Below are positions 9,481-18,056 of a stretch of 64,000 nucleotides of DNA, piece after piece. The translations under genes were made by a program, and so were the position numbers. The stretch's first letter is position 1. Every line of letters begins with the position of its first letter. This stretch comes from a bacterium (GTDB lineage Bacteria; Electryoneota; RPQS01). Under the pieces are notes generated by a model, which worked only from the letters and a program-made list of their open reading frames with translations, ran no database searches and was not told the DNA's origin. The stretch covers positions 62,001-126,000 of the forward strand of contig JADKHW010000002.1 in the NCBI GenBank assembly GCA_016721565.1. The letters are read 5' to 3'.

Positions 9481-10615
9481 TGTACGAGTCCACCTTGCTG
9501 CATTTAGGACAAACCCATAGCGGTTCACGCGAGACGTTACCGCAGTTGGAACAGGAATACTCATAATTTTCTTTCATGACGCGGGACAAGACATCACGCG
9601 ACATACTCAGCACGCCGTCCACATCATGCACATCATGGTACATGCGGATCAAACGACGGCGCAACCAGAGGCTTTCGGGATTCTGCTCTAGACCATCGCG
9701 TAAGATTGTAATGGCTCCACCCGCGTCGCCTTTCTTGCGCAAGAACCTGGAAAGCGCCGCGTAAGCGTGAACGTTTTGTGGATAGCTGCTGAGAACACTG
9801 CGGTAAATTTGCTCAATTTCAGAAAATCTGCCAAGGTCAAAAAGTTGGGATTCCAGTCGCTCGAACGCAACGTAGCTCTGCGCGGGATTTACATCGATCA
9901 GTCGGCGCCAAATTTTCACCGCGTCTTCAGTGCGGTTCTCGCGAACATAAGAGTCACCCCAATAGAGATACGGTGCTACCAGTGTCGCATCATGCTTGAT
10001 CGCCTGTCGGAATTGAATGCGACCATCGCGCTCTTTGCCACTCGTGCACAATCTGACCCCGTCGAGAGTTTTCAAAACCGCAAGTCTGCGGCCCGTTGAT
10101 GTCGATCCGTGTCCGTTGAGCTTTTCGGCAGACTCGTAAGCGGCGTGCCATTGACCTTGTGTTGCAAGCAACTCGCTCTTTTGCTGCAAGGCCCATGGGT
10201 CTTTTTTTGAGATACCGAGCATCTGATTAACTGATTCAAGCGCCCTGTTGGTGTCGCCGCTCTTGACGAAGTCTTCCGTCAATGCGCGGTAGATGTCGAG
10301 CTTTTGTCTATCGACGAGATCTCCGCGAAGAGTCAACGCGCGGTGAATTTTCGTCGCGCGAGAGATATCTCCAGTTTGAGCATAAAGCGCGCCTAATCGC
10401 AAATAGGCATCAATGTTGTTCGTATCCGCGGTCACCGTTTCGCGCAATTTCTGGATTGCGCGATTCGTGTCGCCGTCGAGAATAGCACGCAAGCCTTCGG
10501 CGTACGGCGTTAGGGGCGAAACGTTGCGGCGGACTTTCCAATCTCGAAAATATGAAGCCGCACCAATGCCGCCACCAACAATGATCAGCAGGAATAGAAA
10601 TTCGAAGAAAGTCAT
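9473..10615 (-). CDS. lapB: LapB-like tetratricopeptide repeat protein with C-terminal rubredoxin-type zinc ribbon
   Basis: LapB (YciM) is an inner-membrane-anchored adaptor that tunes lipopolysaccharide synthesis, in Enterobacteria by controlling LpxC turnover. This 380-residue protein begins with one membrane helix (FFEFLFLLIIVGGGIGAASYF). Several tetratricopeptide repeats follow from about residue 40 to 340. It ends with paired cysteines, CSNCG and CPKCS, forming the rubredoxin-like domain. That architecture and the adjacent lapA (four-base overlap) make the call strong. The start is the ATG at 10615. Whether it acts on LpxC in this lineage is not shown by the sequence. Confidence 0.88.
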   Translation of the reverse strand: MTFFEFLFLLIIVGGGIGAASYFRDWKVRRNVSPLTPYAEGLRAILDGDTNRAIQKLRETVTADTNNIDAYLRLGALYAQTGDISRATKIHRALTLRGDLVDRQKLDIYRALTEDFVKSGDTNRALESVNQMLGISKKDPWALQQKSELLATQGQWHAAYESAEKLNGHGSTSTGRRLAVLKTLDGVRLCTSGKERDGRIQFRQAIKHDATLVAPYLYWGDSYVRENRTEDAVKIWRRLIDVNPAQSYVAFERLESQLFDLGRFSEIEQIYRSVLSSYPQNVHAYAALSRFLRKKGDAGGAITILRDGLEQNPESLWLRRRLIRMYHDVHDVDGVLSMSRDVLSRVMKENYEYSCSNCGNVSREPLWVCPKCSKVDSYNV

Positions 10616-10932
10616 GAGTGTGTGACTCCCGATTCAGTTCCATCTTCTTCCAACATAAAATTGCGAAGCCGTTCAAGCTCGTTTTGCAAAGCCTGATTAC
10701 GGCGCTTTTGAGCCGATATTTCGCTTCGCATACGCAACTGATTGATGACTGCAACAAGCAAGCTCACAATGTAGCCCGCCAGCGCGGCCAGAAACAGCAT
10801 GAACGAGAGTGGAAGCTCAGGCGATTGCCAGGTAATAATCTGGACCTGAACTTTCGGCGTCGAGTTCTGTGAAAGAAAACCGACGAGGAAGAAGATAACA
10901 ACAAGAAATAGCAGCCAGCGAAGAATCCACAT
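10612..10932 (-). CDS. lapA: LapA family (DUF1049) membrane protein
   Basis: LapA is a small inner-membrane partner of LapB. The 106-residue protein has two predicted membrane helices, MWILRWLLFLVVIFFLVGFL at the start and LPLSFMLFLAALAGYIVSLL in the middle. A charged coiled-coil C-terminal region of about 40 residues (SAQKRRNQALQNELERLR) follows. This two-helix plus coiled-coil layout matches DUF1049. The stop overlaps the lapB ATG by four bases, supporting co-translation. It lies 27 bases after miaB in the same direction and is probably part of the same transcript. Confidence 0.85.
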   Translation of the reverse strand: MWILRWLLFLVVIFFLVGFLSQNSTPKVQVQIITWQSPELPLSFMLFLAALAGYIVSLLVAVINQLRMRSEISAQKRRNQALQNELERLRNFMLEEDGTESGVTHS

Positions 10933-10959
10933 GGAATGACTCCGATTATGGACGAAAAA

Positions 10960-12348
10960 TCAAAAGAGCTTTGACGCGTGAAACGTAAAGCCGGTTAACG
11001 AATCTAAACGAACTGGAACAAGATCGCCGATCTGTTCGCCGTTCTGCGGCATGACGACAGGGCGAAAATCGGGTGTGCGGCCTGACCACATATTGGAATC
11101 TTTTGGGGCGAGACCTTCAATCAGAATCTCGGTATCGCGACCAACTTGAGCTTCGTTCCGTTCGCGGGCGATCTTTTGCTGCAACTTAATCAGGCGCTCA
11201 AGTCGAGCGACTTTGACATCGTCTGGAATATCGTCGATCTGTTTTGAAGCTTTGGTCAAGGGACGTTCCGAGTACTTAAACATGAAAGCTGTGTCGTAAC
11301 GCACCTCACTCATCAAATTGAAAGTGTCTTCAAACTCGGCCTCAGTCTCGGTAGGAAAACCTACGATGATATCCGTTGAGAGCGCAATATCGGGAACATA
11401 CTTGCGAGCGCGCTCGATGATGCCGAGGTAGTGTTCGCGCGTGTAAGGCCGATTCATCTCGTTCAGAACTCGGTTGTTTCCGGCTTGCACGGGTAGGTGA
11501 AGATAGGGACAAATCTTTGGATGTTTGCCCATTGTTTTCAGCAGTTTGTCAGAGATGTCCGTAGGATGAGATGTCATGTAGCGCACACGCACGACGCCGG
11601 GCAAATCAGCAACGGCTGCAAGGCAATCGGCGAAGTCGCGGCCTTCCCAACGATACGAATCCACATTTTGTCCGAGCAGCATGATGTCGCGCACGCCTTG
11701 TGAAACGAGGTGTTCGACTTCGCGTAGCACGCTTGGCAACGGACGACTGCGCTCACGACCGCGCGTGCGAGGAACGACACAGAAGCTACAAAACTTGTCA
11801 CAACCTCGAATAATCGTAACGAATGCCGTAACTCCGCCATGATGGCGCGGCATGATGTCATCGTAGAGTTCCTCGCGCATCAAAGTCGTCTCAAGCAATC
11901 CCGGACTGCCAGGCGGCGAAATGAATCGTTCTTCGAGCAATATCGGCAGACGGCGATAGGAGTCCGGTCCGACGACGAGATCCACATACGGGTGCGATTC
12001 GAGAATCTCTTTGCGTTTTGCTTGCGCGACACAGCCCAGAATTCCAATAACGCGAGTTGGGTTGCTCTTTTTCAGTGCCGAGAGATTTGCAAGCTGACCC
12101 AGAGCGCGCACTTCGGCCGTTTCACGTATCATGCACGTATTCACCAGCACGACGTCAGCCTCCTCTGCGGTTTCGCTAAAGCGATAGCCGGAATCGGCCA
12201 ACATGCTCTCAATCGTTTGAGAATCCGAGACGTTCATCTGACAACCATAGGTGTGCAAATACACACGCGGACCATTTCCATCTGTTTGCGGAAACGGGGT
12301 GCGCGCGGGTTCGGCCATCTCGGCTTGTAAGGTAACGAGTTCGTGCAA
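10960..12348 (-). CDS. miaB: tRNA-2-methylthio-N6-dimethylallyladenosine synthase MiaB
   Basis: MiaB is a radical-SAM methylthiotransferase that modifies A37 of tRNAs reading UNN codons. The N-terminal domain has HTYGCQMNVSDS, with further cluster cysteines in NTCMIRE and GILGCVAQ. The radical-SAM core follows with CDKFCSFCVVPRTRGRERSR. A C-terminal TRAM domain is recognisable around VGRDTEILIEG. The longest frame starts at a TTG at 12348, two bases after sfsA. An ATG at 12318 (MAEPARTPF) is equally plausible and I see no strong ribosome binding site for either. The three-cysteine SAM motif and overall length (about 460 residues) are normal. Confidence 0.94.
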   Translation of the reverse strand: MHELVTLQAEMAEPARTPFPQTDGNGPRVYLHTYGCQMNVSDSQTIESMLADSGYRFSETAEEADVVLVNTCMIRETAEVRALGQLANLSALKKSNPTRVIGILGCVAQAKRKEILESHPYVDLVVGPDSYRRLPILLEERFISPPGSPGLLETTLMREELYDDIMPRHHGGVTAFVTIIRGCDKFCSFCVVPRTRGRERSRPLPSVLREVEHLVSQGVRDIMLLGQNVDSYRWEGRDFADCLAAVADLPGVVRVRYMTSHPTDISDKLLKTMGKHPKICPYLHLPVQAGNNRVLNEMNRPYTREHYLGIIERARKYVPDIALSTDIIVGFPTETEAEFEDTFNLMSEVRYDTAFMFKYSERPLTKASKQIDDIPDDVKVARLERLIKLQQKIARERNEAQVGRDTEILIEGLAPKDSNMWSGRTPDFRPVVMPQNGEQIGDLVPVRLDSLTGFTFHASKLF

Positions 12349-12350
12349 GG

Positions 12351-13040
12351 TTAGAGTTCTATCGGAAGGAATTCAGTTAAGATGATTTCTTGTTCAGACA
12401 CGCGAGCTTTCATGGCCAGCATTTTGACTCCGGCTTGATAGGCATCGCGAACTGTTGTGCCATAGACAGGATCGATTTCATCGGCAGGTGAAAAGGACTT
12501 GGCAAGGTGATGCTGCACAACGTAAAGCATGTAGGCCTGCTTACCCTGCGAGACAAACTCCATCAGTTCGTGCAGATGTCTTGTGCCGCGTTCGGTTACG
12601 CTATCGGGAAAGAGGGCAACGCCATTCTCAACAAGCGTCACGTTCTTGACTTCAAGCAGTGCTTCGTCGTTGCCTAATGCAAAATCGATGCGCGAACCGC
12701 TCGGCAGATTGACTTCTCGGTGAAAGGTCTTGTATGAAGTCAGTTCAGGAATCAAACGATTCGTGAGCGCTTCTGCCACCAACGCATTCGGCAAGTGGGT
12801 GTTAATACCTACCCATTTGCCTGCTATTTCAACGAGTTCCCATGTGTAAGGGATTTTGCGTGTCGGAGAATCTGAATGACTTACCATCACAGGCGCGCCG
12901 ATGATGCAGACGCCCTTCATGCTCCCGGTGTTCAGCGTGACTGCGGTTATCTCCTCGCCTCTGTCGAGTAAAATGTCCGCGAAAAATCGTTTATAGCGGC
13001 GTAGAAGTTTACCACGGAGCAGTGGGGATGGAAGTTTCAC
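12351..13040 (-). CDS. sfsA: SfsA family DNA/RNA nuclease-like protein
   Basis: SfsA was first described as a sugar-fermentation stimulation protein and resembles a nuclease fold that binds nucleic acid. The protein is 229 residues, the family norm. It shows the conserved TGSMKGVCIIG and RKIPYTWELVEI segments. It also shows the LLEVKNVTL core expected of a PD-(D/E)XK-type site, and FPDSVTERGTRHLHEL. The start codon is a GTG at 13040, 13 bases after hisS. Cellular role remains poorly defined across the family. It lies in the hisS-sfsA-miaB-lapA run, which gives no functional clue. Confidence 0.88.
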   Translation of the reverse strand: MKLPSPLLRGKLLRRYKRFFADILLDRGEEITAVTLNTGSMKGVCIIGAPVMVSHSDSPTRKIPYTWELVEIAGKWVGINTHLPNALVAEALTNRLIPELTSYKTFHREVNLPSGSRIDFALGNDEALLEVKNVTLVENGVALFPDSVTERGTRHLHELMEFVSQGKQAYMLYVVQHHLAKSFSPADEIDPVYGTTVRDAYQAGVKMLAMKARVSEQEIILTEFLPIEL

Positions 13041-13053
13041 TTGCCTGGATTCA

Positions 13054-14394
13054 CTACGCCAGATTCTTGCTCAGCGTAGAGGCAAGTTCGCTGCGAGGTA
13101 TCGTCACTTGCTGCTGGGTCTGCAAGTTCTTGAGTGAAACTTCCCCGCGCGCACGTTCGTCGGGACCGCATACGACGACGTACGGAATCTTTTGCTGATC
13201 GGCGTAGGAGAACTGCTTCTTCATGCGATCATTATCATACCAGATCTCGACTCGCAATCCAGTGCGGCGCAATTCAGCGGCTAACTCGAGATTTGTGGAA
13301 ACTCCGGCATCATCGAAGCGCGCGATTAAGACTTGAGTCTCGGATGGCTCGCGATGAAACTGCTTGAGCTGAGTCAAAGCTGTCTGAATGCGATCCAAAC
13401 CGATAGTTGTGCCCGTTGCCGAAACACTATGTTTGGAGAACGTAGCAACCAATCCATCATAGCGGCCACCGCCTGTCAGCGAGCCAAGATGCGGCAGATC
13501 CGGTAACACTGTTTCGAAAATCGGGCCGGTGTAGTAATCCAAACCGCGTGCGAGCGTCGCGTCGAAGACAAGGTTGCCTTCGCTAACGCCAAGTTCGAGG
13601 GCAGCACGAAAGACAATTTCAATTTCCGAAATACCGTTAAGCGCTGCTTCGTTTGTATCAACAAGTTTGCGAGCAGCTTCAAAATCAGGCTTCGTTCCTC
13701 CTACATTCATCAACTCAGCCACGAGCGAGCGAGCGGTTTGAGCAGGAATGTTGTTCTGGCTAAACTCATTTTCAACTCCGTCCCAGCCAATTTTGTCGAG
13801 CTTGTCGAGACAACGGCAGAAGTCAAAGAAATGAGATTCGTCACTGGTTACGAGTTCGGAGAGTCCTGCAAGAAACTTTCGCGATGACAAACGGATTCTG
13901 AAATTCTGAAATCCCAATGCTGTCAAGACCTCATTGGTCAGGGCGAGTATTTCTGCATCAGCGAGCGGCGAGTCTGTTCCTAAAATATCCGCATCGCACT
14001 GGACAAATTCCCGGTAGCGACCTTGACGCGGCTGCGGTCTATCTGCCCGCCAGACTGGCTGAATCTGATAGCGCTTGAACGGGCGCGGCAACTCAGCATA
14101 TTGGGCAACGACGCGAGCCAGTGGAACCGTCAAGTCGTAACGCAGGGCAATCGCGCTCTCTGCCGTTTCTTCGGCGTCGCCGCGAGCACGGCGAATCTCG
14201 TAGATTAGTTTGTCATTCTCTTCAGACTTCCCGGTCAGAATATCGAGATACTCAATTGCTGGGGTTTCCAGGGGCTGGAAGCCATAGCGGCGATAGGCCT
14301 CCTCGATCACCCGGACAATCCGGCGGCGAGGAATCAGTTCTGAGGGCAGAAAGTCGCGTGTTCCGCGAAAAGTGCGAGGCTCTATCCGTGACAA
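13054..14394 (-). CDS. hisS: Histidine--tRNA ligase
   Basis: HisRS charges tRNA-His. The class II core is visible: motif 1 near QPLETPAIEYLDIL; motif 2 FKRYQIQPVWRADRPQPRQGRYREFVQCDADILG; the histidine-specific LARGLDYYTGPIFE and LTGGGRYDGL; and motif 3 GTTIGLDRI. A C-terminal anticodon-binding domain follows from about residue 345 (TQVLIARFDDAGVSTNLELA). The length of 446 residues is typical. The frame opens at a TTG (14394) directly before SRIEPRTFRGTRDFLP, the usual N-terminal sequence, with no better in-frame ATG. A hairpin 26-52 bases upstream probably ends the preceding ade transcript. Confidence 0.95.
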   Translation of the reverse strand: MSRIEPRTFRGTRDFLPSELIPRRRIVRVIEEAYRRYGFQPLETPAIEYLDILTGKSEENDKLIYEIRRARGDAEETAESAIALRYDLTVPLARVVAQYAELPRPFKRYQIQPVWRADRPQPRQGRYREFVQCDADILGTDSPLADAEILALTNEVLTALGFQNFRIRLSSRKFLAGLSELVTSDESHFFDFCRCLDKLDKIGWDGVENEFSQNNIPAQTARSLVAELMNVGGTKPDFEAARKLVDTNEAALNGISEIEIVFRAALELGVSEGNLVFDATLARGLDYYTGPIFETVLPDLPHLGSLTGGGRYDGLVATFSKHSVSATGTTIGLDRIQTALTQLKQFHREPSETQVLIARFDDAGVSTNLELAAELRRTGLRVEIWYDNDRMKKQFSYADQQKIPYVVVCGPDERARGEVSLKNLQTQQQVTIPRSELASTLSKNLA

Positions 14395-14419
14395 GTTATT
14401 AATCTACTGTTTATTAATG

Positions 14420-14446
14420 AGAAAAGGCTCTCATGCCGGAGCCTTT
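14420..14446 (-). terminator. Probable rho-independent terminator after ade
   Basis: On the minus strand AAGGCTC and GAGCCTT form a seven-base stem around an eight-base loop, followed by TTCTCATT. It lies after the ade stop and before hisS, where a transcript break is expected. The T-tract is short, so strength is uncertain. Confidence 0.5.
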
Positions 14447-14555
14447 GCGCGATGTTACTTCTCAATAACTCAGGCTTAGTCCGGTTTCCCTAAACTATTA
14501 ATATCAGAGTTTTTAGGCGAAAAATCAAGCATAATGGACGACTCACACTGAGTGG

Positions 14556-16277
14556 TTAATTTGCCCCTAAGTCGACCAACGTGAACTTGTTAACGTCAAC
14601 CAAACCTAAATCTGTCAACTTCAGGCTCGGAATAACTGGTAGCGCAAGAAACGACAGCGCCATGAAGGGCGATGATAACTTACAGCCGATAGACATTGCC
14701 GCGCGATGAAGCTCGTCTAAATCTGGAGCAATTTGGACCGCAGAACGATCCGACATCAGTCCTGCGACAGGCAAAGCAAGCTGTGCGAGAATCTTCCCAT
14801 TTTGAACCACGACCCAACCTCCACCGCACGCGCCAAGCGTTTGCGCTGCTAGCAACATGTCTTCATTGCTCATGCCGGCACAGATTAAGTTATGAGAGTC
14901 ATGCGCAACAGTTGACGCAAACGCGCCCGATTTGATTCCAAAGCCACGCACGAAGCCTTTTCCGATTGTGGCGCCTTTACCATGACGTTCGATCACGACC
15001 ATTTTGGCGATGTCCTGAGCAGCGTCCGCTGACAGACATCCGTCAACAGACGGAAGCGTTGCCACTGAGCTGCCAGTTATGATTTGGTCCGGAATTATAT
15101 CGATGATGTTCACCGCGCCGTCCTGCTTCACGTTGAATGAACGTGTAGTCAGATCGGGGAGATGAACAGTGTTGGACACGCTCTTGGTTTCGTATTTGGC
15201 TATGTCAACCAACAATTGGCCTTCGCGCGCGACTTCTTTGCCTCGATTCCAAACACGCAACGGACGAAACTCTTTTAGATCTTCAAACATCACGAAGTCC
15301 GCAAATTTCCCCGGAGTCAACGCACCTGTCTCTGTTACACCAAAGATGCGAGCTGTGTTTGTGCTGGCCATCGCGATTGCAAGAATGGGAGCGAGTCCTT
15401 TCTTGACAGCTTTACGCAGTGTGGCGTTCATGTGTCCTTCAGCCAATAGCTCATCGGCATGACGATCATCAGACACAAAAGCAAAATATTGCGCAGTCTC
15501 GGGCTTGACCAAGGGAAGCAACGCATCCAGATTCTTTGCAGTTGATCCTTCACGAATAAATACGGCCATGCCGCGGCGAAGTTTTTCGTGCGCTTCTTCA
15601 AGCTGCCTGCTCTCATGATCAGTGCTGATTCCTGCTGCAGCATATGCATTTAACCATTTACCGCGCACACCGGGTGCATGTCCATCTATTGGACGACTGT
15701 TGCCGAGAGCAACTTTTTCGAGAACTTCTTTGATTCCGAGGATCACACCGGGGAAGTTCATCACTTCTGCAATCCCCAAAACTCGCGGGTGCAACAAAAA
15801 CGGTTTCATGTCAGAAGCAAACATCGCGGCGCCTGCTGTTTCCATGTGAGTTGCCGGAACGCACGACGGGATCATCACCCATACATTTAGCGGCAAACCC
15901 TCAGAACTGTCGAGCATGTATTGAATGCCGCGCGCGCCGAGCACATTCGCAATTTCATGCGGATCACAAAACACACCACCAGTCCCTAACGGTACGACTG
16001 CGCGTGCAAATTCCGGCGGCGTTAGTAATGTAGACTCAATATGAATATGGCCATCGAGCAAAGCTGGCGCAAGAAATCCGCCTTTCAGATCAATGACTTC
16101 ATGGCCCTCGTAGTCACCAATCCCGGCGATACGCCCATCAAAAACAGCGATGCCCGCCTCTTCAATTTCATGCGAAATAGTGTTGATAAGGCGGGCATTG
16201 CGAAAATATAGATCAGCAGGTCGGTCGCCGCGTGCGACCTCAAGAAGACGCTGCAGGGGCGATAAGTCAGTTTTCAT
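14556..16277 (-). CDS. ade: Adenine deaminase
   Basis: Adenine deaminase converts adenine to hypoxanthine and ammonia in purine salvage. This 573-residue protein belongs to the amidohydrolase-type AdeC family. It has the metal-binding LLDGHIHIESTLLTP, then CDPHEIANVLG, DGHAPGVRG, STDHES and VSDDRHADEL. The C-terminal domain carries KMVVIERHGKGATIGKGFVRGFG and VAHDSHNLICAG, both typical. Length and motif order are complete. It begins 12 bases after the mlaD stop, so it may be read through from the hprK-EIIA-EIIB-mlaD run, although its job has no obvious link to those genes. Confidence 0.93.
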   Translation of the reverse strand: MKTDLSPLQRLLEVARGDRPADLYFRNARLINTISHEIEEAGIAVFDGRIAGIGDYEGHEVIDLKGGFLAPALLDGHIHIESTLLTPPEFARAVVPLGTGGVFCDPHEIANVLGARGIQYMLDSSEGLPLNVWVMIPSCVPATHMETAGAAMFASDMKPFLLHPRVLGIAEVMNFPGVILGIKEVLEKVALGNSRPIDGHAPGVRGKWLNAYAAAGISTDHESRQLEEAHEKLRRGMAVFIREGSTAKNLDALLPLVKPETAQYFAFVSDDRHADELLAEGHMNATLRKAVKKGLAPILAIAMASTNTARIFGVTETGALTPGKFADFVMFEDLKEFRPLRVWNRGKEVAREGQLLVDIAKYETKSVSNTVHLPDLTTRSFNVKQDGAVNIIDIIPDQIITGSSVATLPSVDGCLSADAAQDIAKMVVIERHGKGATIGKGFVRGFGIKSGAFASTVAHDSHNLICAGMSNEDMLLAAQTLGACGGGWVVVQNGKILAQLALPVAGLMSDRSAVQIAPDLDELHRAAMSIGCKLSSPFMALSFLALPVIPSLKLTDLGLVDVNKFTLVDLGAN

Positions 16278-16289
16278 ACTTCTTATTAA

Positions 16290-17174
16290 TTAGAAGAACA
16301 CAATTTTGTGTCGCAAACCATTCGTCCGGAGCTGGTATGAAAGGGAGTCCACTTCGGCAAGCGTTTCAGTGAGGCGTTTGTAGAGTTCATCATCGTTAAA
16401 CAGTTTGCCTGCCGTCCCCTGGCCGCTATTAATATTGGCAACCAAGGTGCGTACTTCGTTGGCCACTCCGGTTAGCGACGTCATCGCGCTATCAACAGAT
16501 GAAAGTGTGCCGTCGGATCGACGGTTCAAGGTCTCTGTTAGTTCGCGAGCGGAAGCCATCGTGGCGCGTAAATCTGTCAACGACGCTTCCAGCGCTTTGC
16601 GGTTATTTTGCAGGATGTCGTTCGTTGTCTCAGCGAGATCGGCCGTATTCGTCATGGTGCGTGAGAGATTGGCCTGATTTAACGAATCGCCTAGAACTTG
16701 ATGCGCATCGACTAAGAGCGAGTCAAGGTGCGTCAGCGTTACTTCAATGCGGCCCGTAAACGCCTGCATCTTGTTCATAATTGCCGTCATCCCCTGCGGG
16801 TCCGTGCCATCAAGATCTTTACTGATATCTGCGCGGGGTTCTGTATTTCCAGTGTAGATACTCAGCGCTTGACCGGCCATCACGGTCGGAGACTCAATTG
16901 TGATTACATAATCCGAATACAGGATCACGTCTTCATCAATCGTCGCCGAGACGCGGACATATCCGTTAAAGAAATCAATTCCGGTTACATGGCCTTTGAC
17001 AACGCCGTTGGCCAAGAGATTTGCGCCTTCTTCGAGTCCCCCTGTATTAGAAAACAACACGGTGAACTCATAGCGCTTCGCCCGCAGGCGAAAGCCCTTG
17101 CCCCACATGATACTGCCGATCAGGATCACCAGTGACACGAGCACGGTGATGCCGACCTGTAATTCTTGTTTCAT
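16290..17174 (-). CDS. mlaD: MlaD/MCE domain protein (ABC lipid-transport substrate-binding component)
   Basis: MCE proteins are membrane-anchored periplasmic rings that move phospholipids between membranes together with MlaE/MlaF. From the ATG at 17174 the protein begins MKQELQVGITVLVSLVILIGSIMWG, one N-terminal membrane helix. An MCE domain follows (YEFTVLFSNTGGLEEGANLLANGVVKGHVTGI). The C-terminal half, about 150 residues, is predicted helical (repeated NTADLAETTND and LTETLNRRSD segments), as in other MCE tails. No mlaE or mlaF is adjacent. It lies 4 bases after the EIIB stop, so it is probably cotranscribed with the PTS genes, an odd pairing. Confidence 0.83.
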   Translation of the reverse strand: MKQELQVGITVLVSLVILIGSIMWGKGFRLRAKRYEFTVLFSNTGGLEEGANLLANGVVKGHVTGIDFFNGYVRVSATIDEDVILYSDYVITIESPTVMAGQALSIYTGNTEPRADISKDLDGTDPQGMTAIMNKMQAFTGRIEVTLTHLDSLLVDAHQVLGDSLNQANLSRTMTNTADLAETTNDILQNNRKALEASLTDLRATMASARELTETLNRRSDGTLSSVDSAMTSLTGVANEVRTLVANINSGQGTAGKLFNDDELYKRLTETLAEVDSLSYQLRTNGLRHKIVFF

Positions 17175-17178
17175 TTGG

Positions 17179-17679
17179 TTAGCCGCGATATGCGACAGGA
17201 GTTGTTGACGGAAGGTCCTGGCAGAAGACGCGCACGCCACGCTGGATCATTTCATCCAAAGCCATGCGATCCCAGTTGGAAAGATAGACATAAGGCAGCA
17301 ATTCATCACTGCCTTCACGAAAATGCAAGCCGCCGATATGGATACTCTTGAAGGTCACGCCTTTGTGTACGAGCTTCAGAGCATCACCCGGACTCTCGAA
17401 CACGACCATAGATCTTTTTTGCGCGAATTCTCCGCTTTCAAAACCCGCGACGGCCTGATCAAAATCAAGTAAGTCGATCTTGACGTCGGACGACGCCGCA
17501 CCTGCTTTCAGGGCAGCGCACATGCCTTTATCCGCGACAACGCGGTCATTGGCAAGAATCAGCCACTCGAGTCCAAGCGCACTCGCCCAACCCACTACAA
17601 CTTGGCCGTGGAGTAATCTGTCGTCAATTCGAACTATGGGGAAGTCGTTCTTTTTTCGACTCCAGGGGAATGAGATCAT
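17179..17679 (-). CDS. PTS system mannose/sorbose-family IIB component
   Basis: EIIB of the mannose family takes a phosphate from EIIA onto a histidine and normally passes it to a sugar at EIIC/EIID. The active-site motif RIDDRLLHGQVV near residues 17-28 holds the phosphorylated His. The remainder fits the family (VVADKGMCAALKAGAASSDVKIDLLDFDQA, IHIGGLHFREGSDELLPYVYLS). Length is 166 residues, complete. The start overlaps the EIIA stop by four bases. No EIIC or EIID gene lies next to it; mlaD follows instead. A sensory or regulatory role is therefore plausible, but permease genes could be elsewhere. Confidence 0.9.
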   Translation of the reverse strand: MISFPWSRKKNDFPIVRIDDRLLHGQVVVGWASALGLEWLILANDRVVADKGMCAALKAGAASSDVKIDLLDFDQAVAGFESGEFAQKRSMVVFESPGDALKLVHKGVTFKSIHIGGLHFREGSDELLPYVYLSNWDRMALDEMIQRGVRVFCQDLPSTTPVAYRG

Positions 17680-18053
17680 GCAGGTTGGCGAGTCTGAATG
17701 CCGCGCACGGCGTCGCGTTCCACCGTTTGCGAAAGGTCCGACAGCGACATTTTGTCGCGCTTGGTGAAATAGGAAAGCAACATGGGGAGATTAACGCCGG
17801 AGACAATTGCGGTGTCGCCAGGTAAGTTGTTGAGGGCGCAACAAGCCATGAACGGAGAACCGCCGCACAGATCAACCATGATCAGCGTCGATTCGTCGGT
17901 CAGCAGAGCGCGGACTTTGGATTGAATCTGCTCAAGCGAAAGGCCACTGTTGGAAAGCACACTCGCACCGGCTTGAGGTCCGAGCACGGAGATCGCCGCA
18001 TCATACAACGATTGGCCCAACGTGCCGTGCGTAACCAAAATCGCGCGAATCAT
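17676..18053 (-). CDS. PTS system mannose-family IIA component
   Basis: EIIA of the mannose type is phosphorylated by HPr. The 125-residue protein starts MIRAILVTHGTLGQSLYDAA, with the active-site His in VTHG at residue 9. It continues with the family pattern LIMVDLCGGSPFMACC and IVSGVNLPMLLSY. The start codon is four bases from the hprK stop, and the stop overlaps the EIIB start. Being directly downstream of HPr kinase suggests that this EIIA-EIIB pair is controlled by, or reports to, HPr phosphorylation state. HPr and EI genes are not in this window. Confidence 0.9.
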   Translation of the reverse strand: MIRAILVTHGTLGQSLYDAAISVLGPQAGASVLSNSGLSLEQIQSKVRALLTDESTLIMVDLCGGSPFMACCALNNLPGDTAIVSGVNLPMLLSYFTKRDKMSLSDLSQTVERDAVRGIQTRQPA

Positions 18054-18056
18054 CGC